Below are positions 11,181 through 23,590 of a stretch of DNA of 64,000 nt, in pieces. Source of the stretch: Agriotes lineatus (Eukaryota > Arthropoda > Insecta > Coleoptera > Elateridae); assembly GCA_940337035.1 (NCBI GenBank), contig CALNHX010002991.1, forward strand, positions 62,001-126,000, in the 5' to 3' direction. Each line of letters begins with the position of its first letter. Positions within the stretch are counted from its first letter, which is position 1. The notes under the pieces were generated by a model that was given only the letters and a program-made list of their open reading frames with translations, was not told the origin of the DNA and did no database searches. Position numbers and translations under genes: made by a program.

Positions 11181-11345
11181 TATGAAATCTCATTCAGGAG
11201 AGAAACCAGTATTAACATAAAACTACATTAACAAGTAGTGTAGTTGTGTACATGAGAACTCATCCTGGAGAAAACTGCTCCTGTTGTATTTGTCAATATG
11301 GAACAGTATACAAATATTATTTAGTTGTACAATCGCGTCTATCCA
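11181..11345 (+). pseudogene. Zinc-finger copy A, 3' piece
   Basis: Begins ATGAAATCTCATTCAGGAGA (family linker, S-H-S-G-E-K-P). It then follows the sequence that in copy C lies around and after the stop codon (AACATAAAACTACATTAACA versus AATATAAAACTAATTAACAG at 58620). It ends where an inverted-repeat element starts near 11345. The rest of the 3' region is at 12662. Confidence 0.8.
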
Positions 11346-11916
11346 AAAGTGAACGATCTTAATATTTTGTTAATTTTTCTTAAGTTAAAATAATTTTACT
11401 TTCACTTTAATAATATATCTATTAATTACTTCTTCTCAGCCTCGTTTTTATCAAATAGTTATCTATGTATCTAGGTCGAAAAACTGGCTTTTTATGGACG
11501 ATGCCTGAAATTGCTGGCCGAGGCAAGCAATCAGGCAAGGTCATAAAAAGCAGTTTTCGTACGAGGTGCATATTAAATTGTTGAGGACGAAACACGTTTG
11601 CGGACAAAAAGCGTTTGGCGGACGAAAAACGTTTGCGGACGAAAAGTGTTTACTGACGAAAAGCGTTTGCGGCTGTAAAGTGCGGGCGTCAAGTGTTTGC
11701 GGACGAAAAGCATTTGCGGACGAAAAGTATTTTCGGACAAAAAATTAATGGTGTCCAAAAAAGTGACAGTTTTCATACGTAAATACGTCCGTAAAATCAC
11801 GTTTTATAGGTAGCTCGACGGAAAATTTATTTACCTATTAGAACTTTTTATTATTAAAATAGTAGCTCGTAACGAAAAATAAGGAAATTTTCGCAAGGTA
11901 TCGTTCACTTTTGAAG
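11345..11916. mobile_element. Small inverted-repeat element with a 17-bp tandem array
   Basis: CAAAAGTGAACGAT near 11345 is mirrored by ATCGTTCACTTTTG near 11903. Between them, about 11585-11745 is a degenerate tandem array of a roughly 17-bp unit around GTTTGCGGACGAAAA, about nine copies. The array makes short meaningless ORFs on both strands. No transposase. Confidence 0.6.
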
Positions 11917-12124
11917 GCCGCGGTTTTACATCTCGCAGCAAAATATAATGTAAGACTGAGAATAAATATAAATTGTTTATACAAATTATAGTATTTAACA
12001 TTACAAGCCAGGTAAAACAGGTTTTACTGGCGATAGGATTGGGATGACTGGCGAGCCGTTAGGCGAGCCTGTCATATCCTTGAGCCAGTAAAAATGGTTA
12101 CCTGGCGTGTATTGTTGTTGAATG

Positions 12125-12387
12125 TTTTATTTGTTCCTCACTTGTAAATAACTAGAAATTTAACATTTATGCAAAATGTCAAACTAACAAGCAACTAAAT
12201 TAATCAATATGACACATACTAAGCAAGACAACTCTGGCTTTGCACGCTATCATTTATCTATGAGCACGCTTGTAAAATATAACTGGCTAGCCAGTAAAAA
12301 ATTTACTGGCTAGCCAGTTAAGAAACATTTTCAAGGTAAATACAGTGACTTGATAAATTGATGTTTACAAGTGAGGAACAAATAAAA
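12125..12387. mobile_element. 263-bp MITE with 24-bp inverted ends
   Basis: TTTTATTTGTTCCTCACTTGTAAA at 12125-12148 is the exact complement of 12364-12387. The interior is AT-rich with a short palindrome (CTGGCTAGCCAG twice near 12281-12320). No coding capacity. Confidence 0.8.
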
Positions 12388-12661
12388 TCTTTTAGCAACT
12401 AAAGTTATTGTTACTTGTCAATACAAAATATCAAAGGTGACTTCCATTCTCATTCTCACCGATTAAATTACATGTGCTGTCTTAAACTGAGCTTAAATTA
12501 ACGTTTTTACTACCTTTGTCTTATTGTAAAACCACTTGATAATAACTGAATTTTCTGTTTAATTATTTTGAATGTATTGAGGGATCTCATGTAATTTTTG
12601 ATTTAAGAGATACATAACTACATAAATTGATGTATAAAAAGCTATGAGAAATCATTATTTT

Positions 12662-12765
12662 TCTCAGTTATATAAAACAAAGTTATTTAAGTGTATGTAA
12701 TTGTAACTAAATTACTAACTATAAATGTTAGTTGTAAAACAACTGTAGGTATAAATACACTATTA
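12662..12765 (+). pseudogene. Zinc-finger copy A, 3' UTR piece
   Basis: About 90 bp (TTATTTAAGTGTATGTAATT and on) match 58675-58755, just downstream of the copy C stop codon. This anchors the far end of copy A and shows that everything between 11345 and here was inserted. Confidence 0.75.
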
Positions 12766-13194
12766 AAATAAGATTTTTGAAGAAGTTGGTGATTTGTTTT
12801 TTGTAACTGTTGCGAGGTGAAATGGGTGTTGTACTTGGAGAATAAGCAGGTAAAACAGGCATACGTATTACCTACAACTTTATAAAAACGGTGGAGCGTT
12901 TGCATTAAAGTATTAGCGCAAGTAACGTTTTTAACAGACATTACAGTCTGAGCCGTCTAATATCATATTTCTATAAACGCACTATCAAATAAATATTGAT
13001 ATCCAAATAGATATTGACCTGTGACGATAAATACGGCTAATATAAACCAGGAAACAATGAGCTAAGAGAGTTAAAAACCAAGTAAATGAACAGGCGATTA
13101 GAATAAATATGCTGGGGAGAGAAGTTATGAAAACAGGAGTTGTTCTCAGATTGCTTTTTATACTAATATTTTATCAGAAATCTTTCACCAATAT

Positions 13195-13412
13195 TATTAG
13201 ATGTGTTGACCTTGTTACTGTATCCCTTAGGTCTGTCTGTGGTTCTGACTGGATCACAGTTAGTTAATTTGGTGCTTAACTGGGAATGGTCTCATTGAGC
13301 CTGATTCCAATCGCCCAGGATGAGAAAAAATTCCGACCCAGCATGATTCGAACCGAGGATTTGCTCAATGCAAGATTAGGGCCTTCCCAACTGCGCTACC
13401 CGGCTTCTCAAT
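13195..13412 (-). mobile_element. tRNA-derived SINE
   Basis: On the minus strand a tRNA-like head carries box A (TAGCGCAGTTGG, complement of 13387-13398) and box B (GGTTCGAATC, complement of 13345-13354) at tRNA spacing, preceded by AGCCGGG. The body runs left to about 13195. A tail-part relative lies at 17046-17110 (TGTCTGTGGTTCTGA and neighbours). It is not a functional tRNA, since the 3' acceptor half is not present. Confidence 0.8.
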
Positions 13413-13439
13413 ACCTAATTGTACTATTCCTATGTAAAG

Positions 13440-14600
13440 TGCATGGGATTGTATAAGCTGCTTAATGTTCGGAATTGCTGGGACCCACAGAAAAGTCGAA
13501 TTGTGCGCTTTGAAATTCGATGACATACAGGATTGTGGCGATATACTGAATATTATTATGCCTGATAGTAAAACACACAAAGAAAGAGGATTCAGTATAA
13601 TTAATGAAGGTTTTCGTGTTAACGCCATCGACCTGTGTCGACGTTATGTTGCTTTATGCCCTAAAAAGTCACCTTCAAGGTTTTTCTTACAAAATAAAGG
13701 CAAGTATAGCCGCCAAAATATAGAAATTAACACAATTGGAGCATTCCTAAAACATTACAACTTTTCTTGAGCTGTAAAAATCCAACAAGTAACACCGGGC
13801 ATTCTTTTCGCCGCAGTTCTGCAACTCTCTTGATTAACACAAATACTGTATAGTACGTTCATATTATCCAAACTAATTTAATTTGTAATGTAGGTGACGC
13901 TATTACTTCTTTGAAGAGATGTGGAGGATAAAAGTCGATAAATGTGCCAGTCTTATACAGGGTGTTACAAAAATGTTGGCCTGGCTATACATAAACGGTT
14001 TCTACAACTAAAAATACCCAAAAAAGTTTATATAAACATATGTCCAATTCAAAATATTAAGGATCTTCAACGTAGAGTAGAAGATGGATGCCAGCAAATT
14101 CGAAATACACCAGGAAGTTCTGAGCGCGTGAGGCAGTCCATGATACGACGAGCTCAGCAGTGTGTTGCTGCCCGTGGAGGTCATTTAGAACATTTGTTAT
14201 GATTTACATTAAAAACTCCCGTTTTCTGTAACCTTTTTTATAAAAAAATGAAAAACTTCAAGTGGCTGTAATTCAGTAACGAACCATTTTAGGACTATGT
14301 TTATATAAACTTTTTTGCTTATTTTTAGTTATAGAAACCGTGTATGTATAGCCAGCCCAACATTTTTGTAACGGTATAGAAGAATCATTGTGAGAAAGAG
14401 TAAAGATCGCCAGAAAAGTTTTTGGTGGTGGAACAGTTACATTGGATGAACCAGCAGAAGTTAAAGAAGTTACAAACGAGAGCACTGAGCTAAGCAATGG
14501 GGAGGAATGTGGCAATTCTAGCTCAACTACTGGTGAACATTTCCAATTCAATAATTGTACTTTTTCCAATAATAATTGTACTTTTAACGTTCTTTGAATA
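13440..14600 (+). pseudogene. Crypton-like tyrosine recombinase gene, split and frameshifted
   Basis: The frame at 13465-13770 reads FGIAGTHRKVELCALKFDDI, then DSKTHKERGFS and SRFFLQNKGK. These are the conserved Arg-containing and central blocks of insect Crypton-type tyrosine recombinases. In a shifted frame near 13800 follows TGHSFRRSSATLL, with the HxxR motif of the catalytic site. A fold-back element (13958-14376) interrupts the next block; when it is skipped with one TA, the frame reads on through SLIEES and into KIARKVFGGGTV near 14410. The acidic, Asn/Cys-rich tail (GEHFQFNNCTF) ends near 14598. Several stops and frame changes make it non-functional. Confidence 0.85.
13958..14376. mobile_element. 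419-bp fold-back element with transposase C-terminus in its loop
   Basis: The left end CAGGGTGTTACAAAAATGTT and following 75 bp are mirrored at 14300-14376. The flanks are TA at 13956-13957 and 14377-14378. The loop frame (about 14060-14202) reads IKDLQRRVEDGCQQIRNTPG ... VRQSMIRR ... GGHLEHLL, the C-terminal end of IS630/mariner-type transposases whose N-terminus is a DUF4817 helix-turn-helix. Only that fragment is kept. Confidence 0.88.
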
Positions 14601-16890
14601 AAATGTTACTTGAATAATATGCAGTAGCCTATTTTGTATATCTTCTAAAATATGTTGTCATTGACGACGTTCTTTATATACTCTATACAATACCTTGTCA
14701 TTGACGACTTATTTTATAGGGAAAGGCGTATTTTAAAGAAAACATAAGTAAGCTTTTATGCACCATAGAAACCGTATGATATTAGTGTTAGAAAAAACTT
14801 ATAATACAAGCAATTACAGACAAGGAAACCTAAGCAGATGTGGAAACTAACGCAAAAATTTTAAACAATTTTAAAGGTAATTTGTTTTCAACCAAAAGAC
14901 AACAACAAAAATTAATATCGTCTTCGACGATTTTTTAATAAATATTAAATGTGTTGCAAACATTATACACGCCCGCTATGTATTGATATAACTACGTGGT
15001 AATTCGTCATAAAGGTCGTTCTTTCATTGTAAGGACAATTGTTTTGCATTTAACGCTTTTCCACCGTTTTTCCATTTTTACCTTAGATTTTAATGCTTTT
15101 TTCGGTTCATTTACGTTCAATTTAAAAGTTCAGTAAGGTTTTAAAACCCAATTTTCTTCATTTCGAGTATTAACGTTTCCCAGCGTAGTTACGATCAGCG
15201 TTTTAAATCTAAATTTAACTTTGTCCTCGCATGCCATAACGCAATGTGCCTTTATCGTATTTTTAATCGCGCTTAGGCACCGGAGAGTCGATTTCTTCGC
15301 TTACAGGTGATTCCCTTTTGTAAGCGAGAATATGTTGGGCAACTAGACGTAATTCGTATGCTTCCATAAGTTAGAGAGAGTACGAATTAAGTAACGCCTG
15401 CGCGGAGTCATTTGACTTTAGGATTTCAGCCCGGATTATTCAATCAGCGTCCGGCACTAAGACCATCCACAAGTGTTGGTTGTTTCCGCGGCAAGGCATA
15501 TGCCTCGCCGCGTAATCCGAAATTAAAGTGAAGCTATACAGTTGCTATCGGTCAAGCCCTGTGTCTTTTGAGTGGCGTGTTGATAAATGTTTAGCCGAGG
15601 AATTTTGTATCGTTGAGCAGGCATCTACAATTACGCTTGAAGCGGATTTTAAATGGAAACCTCTTGTGTGCTAAACTGTCGTTCGTTGAAGTCATGTGTA
15701 TCGTATCGTAACCCTGCCTTTCGTACTTGCTTCATTGTTACCCTTCGGGAAGATACAATGCCGTTCAGACCCGCTGAACTATCGCCCTATGCAGTGTCTA
15801 GTAGTTTTTCCCGTATTTTGGAGGCAATAGCTTGGACGCGAACCGTAGCTTGGTTGCTCAACGTCACCAGAGTAGCTGCACCTTTCATAAGGTTTTCTGT
15901 CAGTTTAAAATAATTCTAGCGAGCGGAAATACACAGTGAAGTGATGATCAAAGTACCGCCATGTTACGCAGCGTTGTTGTGAATTTGAATAGTACTATTT
16001 TGAATAGGAATTACCACGTTGAAGTTAATTTTTAGCATTTACCGTCAAGTTTTAACGTCTGTATGTAGTTTTACGTTGTGAGATCAAGTAATTACTGTAG
16101 TTACGCCATATTTGAGTATTTGTTGTCAATTTTGATTGTCGTAAAGTAGTTTCTTTGTGTAAATTTGAAGTTGTCACCGTTTTTGAAGTAGTTATATCAT
16201 TTATTGTCTAGTTTACCGCCTCTGTTTAGTTTAAACGTTGCGCCATTAACGTTACTAACCTTTTTCAAGTATTTTTTAATTGTTTATTATCACCTACATA
16301 TTTTCCTACATTAATATAGTTCATTTTTATGTAGTGGCGTGTTTTTCATTGATAGATTTATGATGTTTGCATGTGTAGTTTTTAGATATACAGGGATTCA
16401 GACAGCTGTAAGCGAATTTAAGTTAAGGTAAGTTTGACCTAGCTGTTCGCCGCTCAAGCATCGCCAAGATTGAAGTAGAAATGTGGGCAATTTCTTCCTC
16501 TTTCTGGATGAGCTCACCTGTAGTGTTTTTTCCAGATTTAGTCAGAAAAGTGGTGGCGCTTAGCAATTAGTATCTTGATTTCGTTTACCGAAGGTAGTAA
16601 AGAACCCCCCTTTCCCACTGAGTGCTATATCCGGCAACCTTTGTTACAGCCCATCGTAACGGGATTAGGGCAATCGATCCGAGAATTTTCCCATTTTGTG
16701 TCATGTCAGTGTCGTAACGACAAATTTCGCCTGTAACAAGCTGGCTTCTTGTCATAAAGTCGATTTTGTAATGTAAAAAACTGACGCTTTGTCGTAAAAA
16801 CCATTTCCTGTTGTAACATGATTTCTTGATTACAATTGATGCTTTGCTTTCTAAATTACAATTTATACCTTCTGAATAACAATTTAATAG
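14601..16890. other. Unassigned region
   Basis: No gene recognised. The part 15240-15960 is more GC-balanced and has an 86-codon frame (15653-15913) without motifs. It could be an LTR or leader of an unrecognised retroelement, but I found no matching second LTR in the window. Confidence 0.3.
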
Positions 16891-16894
16891 TATA

Positions 16895-17022
16895 TAATAA
16901 TCGATAACCTTGTTTTACTTTTCGGTGTAGAGGCTGGTGCTTTATGTGCTTGCATCTGGTGATACAATGCTCAACTTGCCCCGGATTTGGGATACAAAGT
17001 TGGAGCGCGACTTTATACTTGC
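16895..17022 (+). repeat. Dispersed repeat, copy 1 (second at 56743-56862)
   Basis: TAATCGATAACC, GAGGCTGGTGCTTTATGTGC and CTCAACTTGCCCCGGATT-like words recur in order at 56743-56862. It is followed at 17046-17110 by a fragment related to the tail of the SINE at 13195. No coding potential. Confidence 0.8.
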
Positions 17023-17110
17023 ACAGCAACTATTGTGTGAGGTGTGTGTGTGTTATGTTGACCATGTTACTCTATCTCTTATGTCTGTGGTTCTGAGCTA
17101 ATTAGTCACT

Positions 17111-19374
17111 TGAAATTAGCTCGAGAATCTGGGCACAGAGCCTTTTTAATAACCAACTCTGCGTAATTAAGGTGATCAACCGTACCGTTTTATCGACAAC
17201 AGTACTTTTTGTTACATCTGTTATGGGTAAATAATAACATCAGAAAACTCTGTAAACGTACTAGTTTCGGGAACGAGTCCTCGAAGGAGGGGTCCAACCA
17301 CCAGAGAATACCAGTTTACTGTTATCTCTATAGTTTCATATTAAATATCTATTTCAGAAAGGTGGATAGAAGTGTTCAAATATTTTAAATAAAATGTCTT
17401 CTCTTAGTGCGACAGAACTGTCTTGGTTGAGTACTGCATGTCTCTACCGGTGAGAAACAGACCCGTCGAAAGGGTTTTTTTCCCAGATGAATAATGTATA
17501 GACTGAGGACAAATCTCAGTTATTAGTAGCGACGCTATGAACCATCCTAGTAAAAAACTAAATTAAAGTATACTTGCACCAATTTTATCATGATGCTGAG
17601 AAAGAATGATTGCATTTTAAATACAATTCATTCTTTAAAAAAAATTTCAACAGAAATGGCCAGTAGCAAGGTACTGCAGTTGAAAATGAAGGTTTGTAAG
17701 TTTGTTTACAACTTTTTAAAGAATTTTATTTTTTGTAGAAAAACGCTTAAGTTAAATAAATGTACTCCTGCATGTATTTTTGTCGTTATTTTTGTTATTA
17801 TCGTGAAAAGGTTAAACCAATTTAATACTTCCACCTTAAAAGTTAGGGATGTCAAAAAAACCAAAAACCTGTGTCCTGGTTTTTGGTTTTCTTGAGTTGG
17901 TCGCCTTAGCGTAAACGACACCAATCAATCACTTGCTAAATGAACTAGAAAATGGATATAAAAATTAATCAGCAGAAACTAAAGAAAAGCAAAGGGATTC
18001 CGAGTTAGTGAGCGATTTCCAATGAAGGATGAGAGCGATAACATTCCAGCATAAGCACAAAAAATGATAAACAAGGTAGATTTTCAAAAAACTAACATCA
18101 AAAGCGAACAACAATGTAAAACTTATTAAATATATTTTAGTAGTTTATACACCACCGGCTACTGTAATATTATTGCTTTTGTGTAAAATAAATGACTATC
18201 TCATATGCGTTGGGTCTCTACATCCTAGCAAATATCTTGTTTTAGTATACATTACTGACATACATTTGCTGTCAACTCAAATATGGTGGTATCTTTTTAA
18301 TAATTTACTTGTAAACTCTTTGAACAATTCTCATTTAACCACTGTGATCCCTGCAATACTGGATATGGCGATCCAACCCCACAATTCGCAAAATAAGTTC
18401 GCTATTCCTCGACAATTATCTGTGATTATACAATTAACGCTTTGCCTAGGTGATAACAATAGCAGTAAAGTAAACACGCGTCACAAACAAAAACACTCAG
18501 ATGAAGCGTCTGCCGGAAGTGCACAAAAAGCCGACGCCACTTGGAAATCACTAAATTAAATTTTTTAGGATAAACTTTTCTAGCCCTTCTGTTGTTTCTG
18601 ATATGGAAATTAGAGCTTAACTCAAATCCCCAGCAAGTCCCACGATGTCTGGGTTCCTTTTTCTCCGTTCGCGTGCAGATACAAGCCGCTGATGCCTTGC
18701 AGAACGACTCTTGTTGCTTGACCGCTCCTAAAATGCCTCCAATTCAACTGTTGTCCCACACCTAAGACTACAACTTTTTACCACAAAGTATGCTGCCTAC
18801 CTCTATCTCACAGGGCTCCAATTACACTGCTCAAATCTCTCACACAATCTCGGAAAAACCAGCTACCACTTGATGCACAAATTAAACACTTTTATAGACC
18901 TCTGCAGAGGTGCTACGAATTAACGCAAAAGCGTATTCAAAAGATATAAAATTAATTTCAAACACACTGAATTGAGAAAAGAGAACTTATTCACGTATTA
19001 ATAATTATTTTATTGGGGACGCCAAAATTAACACCATTTCACAGCTTGGCTTCCTCTCCCCAATTGTTTGTCTTCGATCTTACATTATTTTACATTATAT
19101 CAAAGCCTGCTCTGATTACATTTTGTACACATTATGGCTAATACTATTTTTAATACTGTTTTACAAATTTTTATCAAGGCCAATGATATTTTATACAATT
19201 TGCAAAAATTAAACTAGCACATTTCTCGAACCTTTTATAAAATATTATTTGATATGCTTGAAATATCATCAATATAAACTTTTAAAATGTGTTCATACCA
19301 ATATTTAATATTGTCATAGCGCTAAAAACCAATGTAGTTACGGCACGAGTAGCTACGATTAAAACAAAGAATAC
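17111..19374. other. Unassigned region
   Basis: AT-rich; the open frames are short, low-complexity and motif-free (for example 17590-17895 and 18173-18559). I see no gene, repeat border or structural element here that I can support. Confidence 0.35.
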
Positions 19375-20060
19375 AGAGTTAAAGGACCACTGGTCAAATT
19401 CTGGCTTTTGCCCATTCAGAAATTTTGATTAGCTTAATAGTTGTCTGCAATGCTAGTACCATTTATTATATTCTTTGTTTTTCTTGTAAACTGTGCTTAA
19501 ATTACATGTTTTTTAAAATGAACTTCTTTGTATTTCCCGATGGCAGGAAACGTTGCAGAATGGATTATTTAAATGAATATTGTCAGTAGTTTCTAGGTTA
19601 AAATGACATATTTACCCTTTGTGTAACTGTGAATTGTGCATTACTTTCATAACAAACACGTTCATTGCGATAACAACCAAGTGAATAATACTGCCATCTG
19701 TCCTGGCTACTTAAGGTCACTCGATCAACACAGTTTGGGGTACCACCATTAGTGATTTTTTATATCTACCGATGTCGCAAAAAATTCTAAAATTGAGAAT
19801 AAAAAACAATCTAAAGCACTTTTGGCATTTCTACTGTTGGTTGATACTAAGCCACATAACCTAACATATTTTTTACTTTACAGCAGTGCCATTATACAAA
19901 AAAAAAATTCCAAACTATTGTTTTCCTAATTGCATTTGAAAAATTTTCATTTGTTATCTTTATCCTTTAGTTTTCTCGCGGAGGTAATGGAATTGCGGTA
20001 CCTCACACTTTTAATGTGTTGATCTAGTGCAGGGTTTCTCAACCTGGGGGTTGAGACTTG
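19375..20060 (+). repeat. About 690-bp dispersed repeat, copy 1 (second at 55433-56155)
   Basis: Long colinear similarity to 55433-56155, starting near GTTAAAGGACCACTGGTCAA and including AACAAACACGTTCATTG and CACATAACCTAACATAT. Its right edge meets CAGGGTTTCTCAACC (20032), which resembles hAT terminal inverted repeats. This could be a non-autonomous hAT, but the other end was not found. Confidence 0.75.
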
Positions 20061-20249
20061 CAATTCACCCGCAGGTGAGTAGCAAGGAATGTGTCAAGGG
20101 TTAGCAAATAGCGTCGCAAACTTCTATACTATTCATGGAAAAGATATACTAAAGTCAGCAACCTTCAAGTTACAAATATCAAGAGTTGATTATTGATAGT
20201 GCAATAGTAAAAAGCAACCTAAAATGTAAACAGCACAATGCATACACCC

Positions 20250-21148
20250 ATAGACTGAAAAAGACGCGAATAGATTCAAAGCAACGTACCTTAATAATGA
20301 AGGAACTTTTAAAAAGTACAAAGCACAAGTGGAACAACGATTAACAACAACCATAACCGGATCTGAAGTAGATGGAAGGTTGGAGATAATAACAAGTGCA
20401 GTACCTACGAAACAGCGCCCAAGAACCGTTGGGAGAAAAAAAACAAAACAAATAACAAGGATGGTTTGATCAAAAGTGTGCGCATAGTATAGAGAAGAAG
20501 AAGAAAGCGTTTCTAAAAGTGAGACAACCGAAAACAAAACAAACAACACAATAATATGAAGAAATTAGAAACGAAACTGACAAACTTTTAAGGAGAAAAA
20601 AAAGAGAGTGTTTAAACAAAGAAATTGAAAAGCTGGAAGAAAATAATAGAAATGGAAATGTGAAAGATTTTTACAGGGCAGTGGATAAAGGAAAGAAAAA
20701 GGTATCAACCAAAAAGTAGTAAGGTGTTGAAAACAAATGGAGAACTAGCCAGCGATAAAATAGAAATACAACAAAAATGGAAAGAATACTTTTAAGACCG
20801 GCTTAATAGACCACCGACATGGAATCAAGAAGACGCAGTGTGGACCACGGTAGAACCAGAATTAGAGCCACTAACGTATGAAGAAGTTAGGAGTGCCATC
20901 CAAAGCCAAAGGAACGGAAAAGCAGCAGGGGAAGATAACATCACCGGAGAAATGATCAAAGCAGGAGAACAACATCTATATGGAACGAAATACATAGTCT
21001 TGTAAAACTAGTGTAGGAGCAAGAGCAACTCCCAATAGCATGGAAAACTGGGCTGATTATTCCTATACATAAGAAAGGAAGCAGAATGGTGAGCAATGAT
21101 TACGGGGGTATAACCCTGCTTAATACCATGTACAAGATTGTTACCGTA
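20250..21148 (+). pseudogene. Endonuclease-type non-LTR retrotransposon, linker and start of RT
   Basis: Frame-broken coding sequence. Blocks such as TFKKYKAQVEQRL and LEIITSAV are typical of the region between the endonuclease and reverse transcriptase. EEVRSAIQSQRNGKAAGEDN (RT block 0/1) and WKTGLIIPIHKKGSRM, NDYGGITLLNTMYKIV follow. Stops and frame changes are frequent. The coding sequence ends at 21148 and resumes at about 22905 with the next RT block, so an insertion separates them. Confidence 0.85.
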
Positions 21149-22904
21149 CAAAAACGACACAACGACATAACAAACCACCCCTCAAGCGTGCACAACAAAA
21201 TCATACGCTCGAGAACCGGACTTGTTAGTCGCGACACGATAAAACTACAAAATCGGGAGATCGATCGAAACTACAAGGCCCTAACCCCGTTAGATGACGG
21301 TAACACGAAGGGTTGCTCGACTCAACTCAACCGGGAGGGCGGGTTCTTTTCTACCTTCGAGTTAGGGCTGTACATCGATACAAAAGGGTGTAATGATGGT
21401 AAATGTAGGACGCCACTCCATTCTAACTAACTAAATCGAAACCACTTGAATGGAGAAGTGTGGGATCAATTCCCACTAACAACTCGGCAAGCTTGGTTCG
21501 GCTAACACGCTACGGCACTGACTTACCTTGACGAAACCACTTCCTGAAGCAGCTGCTAAACTCCTTAACAACTAACTGAAAAGGAACACAACAACAAACA
21601 AAATATCGTCAATACAAATCAAAGACATCAGTACTTAACAATGAGCTCTATTCAAGTAATAAATAAAATAAGCAGGTAACAATAGACATGAAATGTTTGA
21701 TTAGTTACAAGAAAAATAATCAAAGGGGTTAGTTACTAATTTACGTTACAAGTTACTTCAATACGAACAACAATGCTAACTATAGCAGTAATATTAAGCC
21801 GGAATGTTCAACACTTTTTGATGAAAAGAACACTAGGTTATACACGACAGTTTCATAAAATACAAGCATGGTTTACCTTGTAGGAGTTCAGCTGGCTGTA
21901 ATCGACGGTCGGCGCGGTAGGGTGTTTTGCCTTCCAAGCACCTGCCTTAAGATGCGTGAAGAAATGAACGACAACGGGAACGGGGAATCCCAGAGTAGAT
22001 GGAATGCGGAACTCAGCCTTGATATTAAAGATGGTAACGACAGCAAACGGGGTCGGTAGAATGCAATCATAATCCCCTCGAGACGGGTAGACGACGTACA
22101 CAGCGGTAATGGGCAAAGCCCTCGACAGCGAGAACGACACACGTCATGCTTAGTTAACGATGGTCTGGTTAGGAGTCCGTGAACAAATCCGCCCATGGCG
22201 ACAACTTAGAAGATCTCGCAATCTTCCGACCATAAAGAACTCCGACCACGTTTTAACTAGAACTTGATTCACTTCAATTCCCCACGGCTGTTGTAACTGA
22301 TATTCCCTCGTACCGATAGCATACGACTCCTTCATAAGGCACCAACAATAACGAAACACATAAATTAACGCAGAAGACGGAAACGAGAACAAAGCCACCC
22401 CCAACGGCTGCATCACGCGAAGCCGTCAGGGGGTGCGATCTTAGAGCACGTGCTGTATGCTTCAAGATCGGGTCGGGACTGAATTTCAAAACTGCGGCAA
22501 AAGCCAACGGCTACCAACGCGTGCCATATGCATCTTTCTCTTGCATATGCAAAGACGAAGGAAGGTAACGGAAAATATCAACAGAATCGCAGGACAGCTG
22601 ACTGGACAATTCGCACGGGACTCGAAGGTTAAATGTCTCGAACTAACGAAATACTGGGAAAAGATAATCTGCATCCGCCTTGCAGGCAACAAAGAACAAA
22701 GGGTGAATTTAAAAATGAAATTCTGCTAACAAAGCGTGACTATCTGAATTAATTTTAACCGATAAACGGACCGCGAGGTACAAATGCCTAAACGCGCTGC
22801 AAAGCAGAGAACAGGCAGGGCGGATCGAGCCCAAAATTTAAAATGACGACCGGACTTAAAGATGATCTAACAAGATATTATCGAAAGTGATAAGCAAGAG
22901 ACTA
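21149..22904. mobile_element. Insertion of unknown type inside the non-LTR element
   Basis: About 1.75 kb of distinctly more GC-rich DNA lies between two neighbouring RT blocks. It has overlapping open frames on both strands (for example 21853-22140 and 21888-22196, minus) but no motif I know. Its composition differs from its neighbours, which suggests a separate origin. No inverted or direct terminal repeats were obvious. Confidence 0.55.
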
Positions 22905-23590
22905 GAGCCATAAGCAGAAGAAATACTGGAATAGTATCCATGCGGCTTCAGAGCAGGTAGATCAACGACGAACCATATTTTTACAATTAGACAAATTCTA
23001 GAAAAAGCATGGGAGTAGATACAGTACAAACATCTATCAAATATTTGTAGATTTCAAACAAGCCTACGACTCTGTAAACAGAAAAGCATTGATACACATT
23101 CTGAGAGAATTTCGAATCCCAGAAAAGCTTATAAAGATGGTCGAACTAACAATGGATGATACTAAAAGCAAGCTTGTGCTGCAGAACACCACATATGAAG
23201 TATTTGAAATAAAAACAAGATTAAGGCAAGGCGAGGTGCCTCTCAACAATACTATTTAATTTTGCGCTAGAAAAAGTGATTAGAGCCTTCAACATAAATA
23301 AGAGAGGAACAATATCTAAACAAATACTAGTCTTTGTAGATGATGTAGATCTTCTAGGAAGAGGAGTGGTGGAAGTAAAGGAAAGTTTCATAGAAGTGGA
23401 CAAAGAAGCCCAAAAATATAGGTTTTATAGTAAATGAAGAGGAAACAAACTTCCTAACTGTAGGAAGACAACAAAGCCAAAAGGTTGGACAAAATTTAAG
23501 TATAGACAAATATAACTTTGAAACAGTCCAGTCATTTAAATACCTAGATTCTATTATAAATGTTAATAATGACATACAAGAAGAATTAAA
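22905..23590 (+). pseudogene. Non-LTR retrotransposon reverse transcriptase, middle part
   Basis: Reads CGFRAGRSTTNHIFT in one frame, then FVDFKQAYDSVNRKALIHI (first catalytic Asp) and, after a shift, FVDDVDLL in place of YADD (catalytic Asp pair kept). The thumb region around 23480-23560 follows. It continues the element begun at 20250. The coding sequence breaks at about 23590 and resumes at about 25250. Confidence 0.88.

Noticed and set aside
13345..13398. tRNA gene
   Set aside because: Box A and box B are present but the 3' half and acceptor stem are missing, and a SINE body follows.
17590..17924. Overlapping sense and antisense ORFs of about 100 and 72 residues
   Set aside because: Low-complexity Phe/Ile/Lys composition expected from AT-rich DNA.
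21853..22196. Candidate genes on the minus strand in the GC-shifted insertion
   Set aside because: Two frames overlap each other and a plus-strand frame; no motif or codon pattern favours one.
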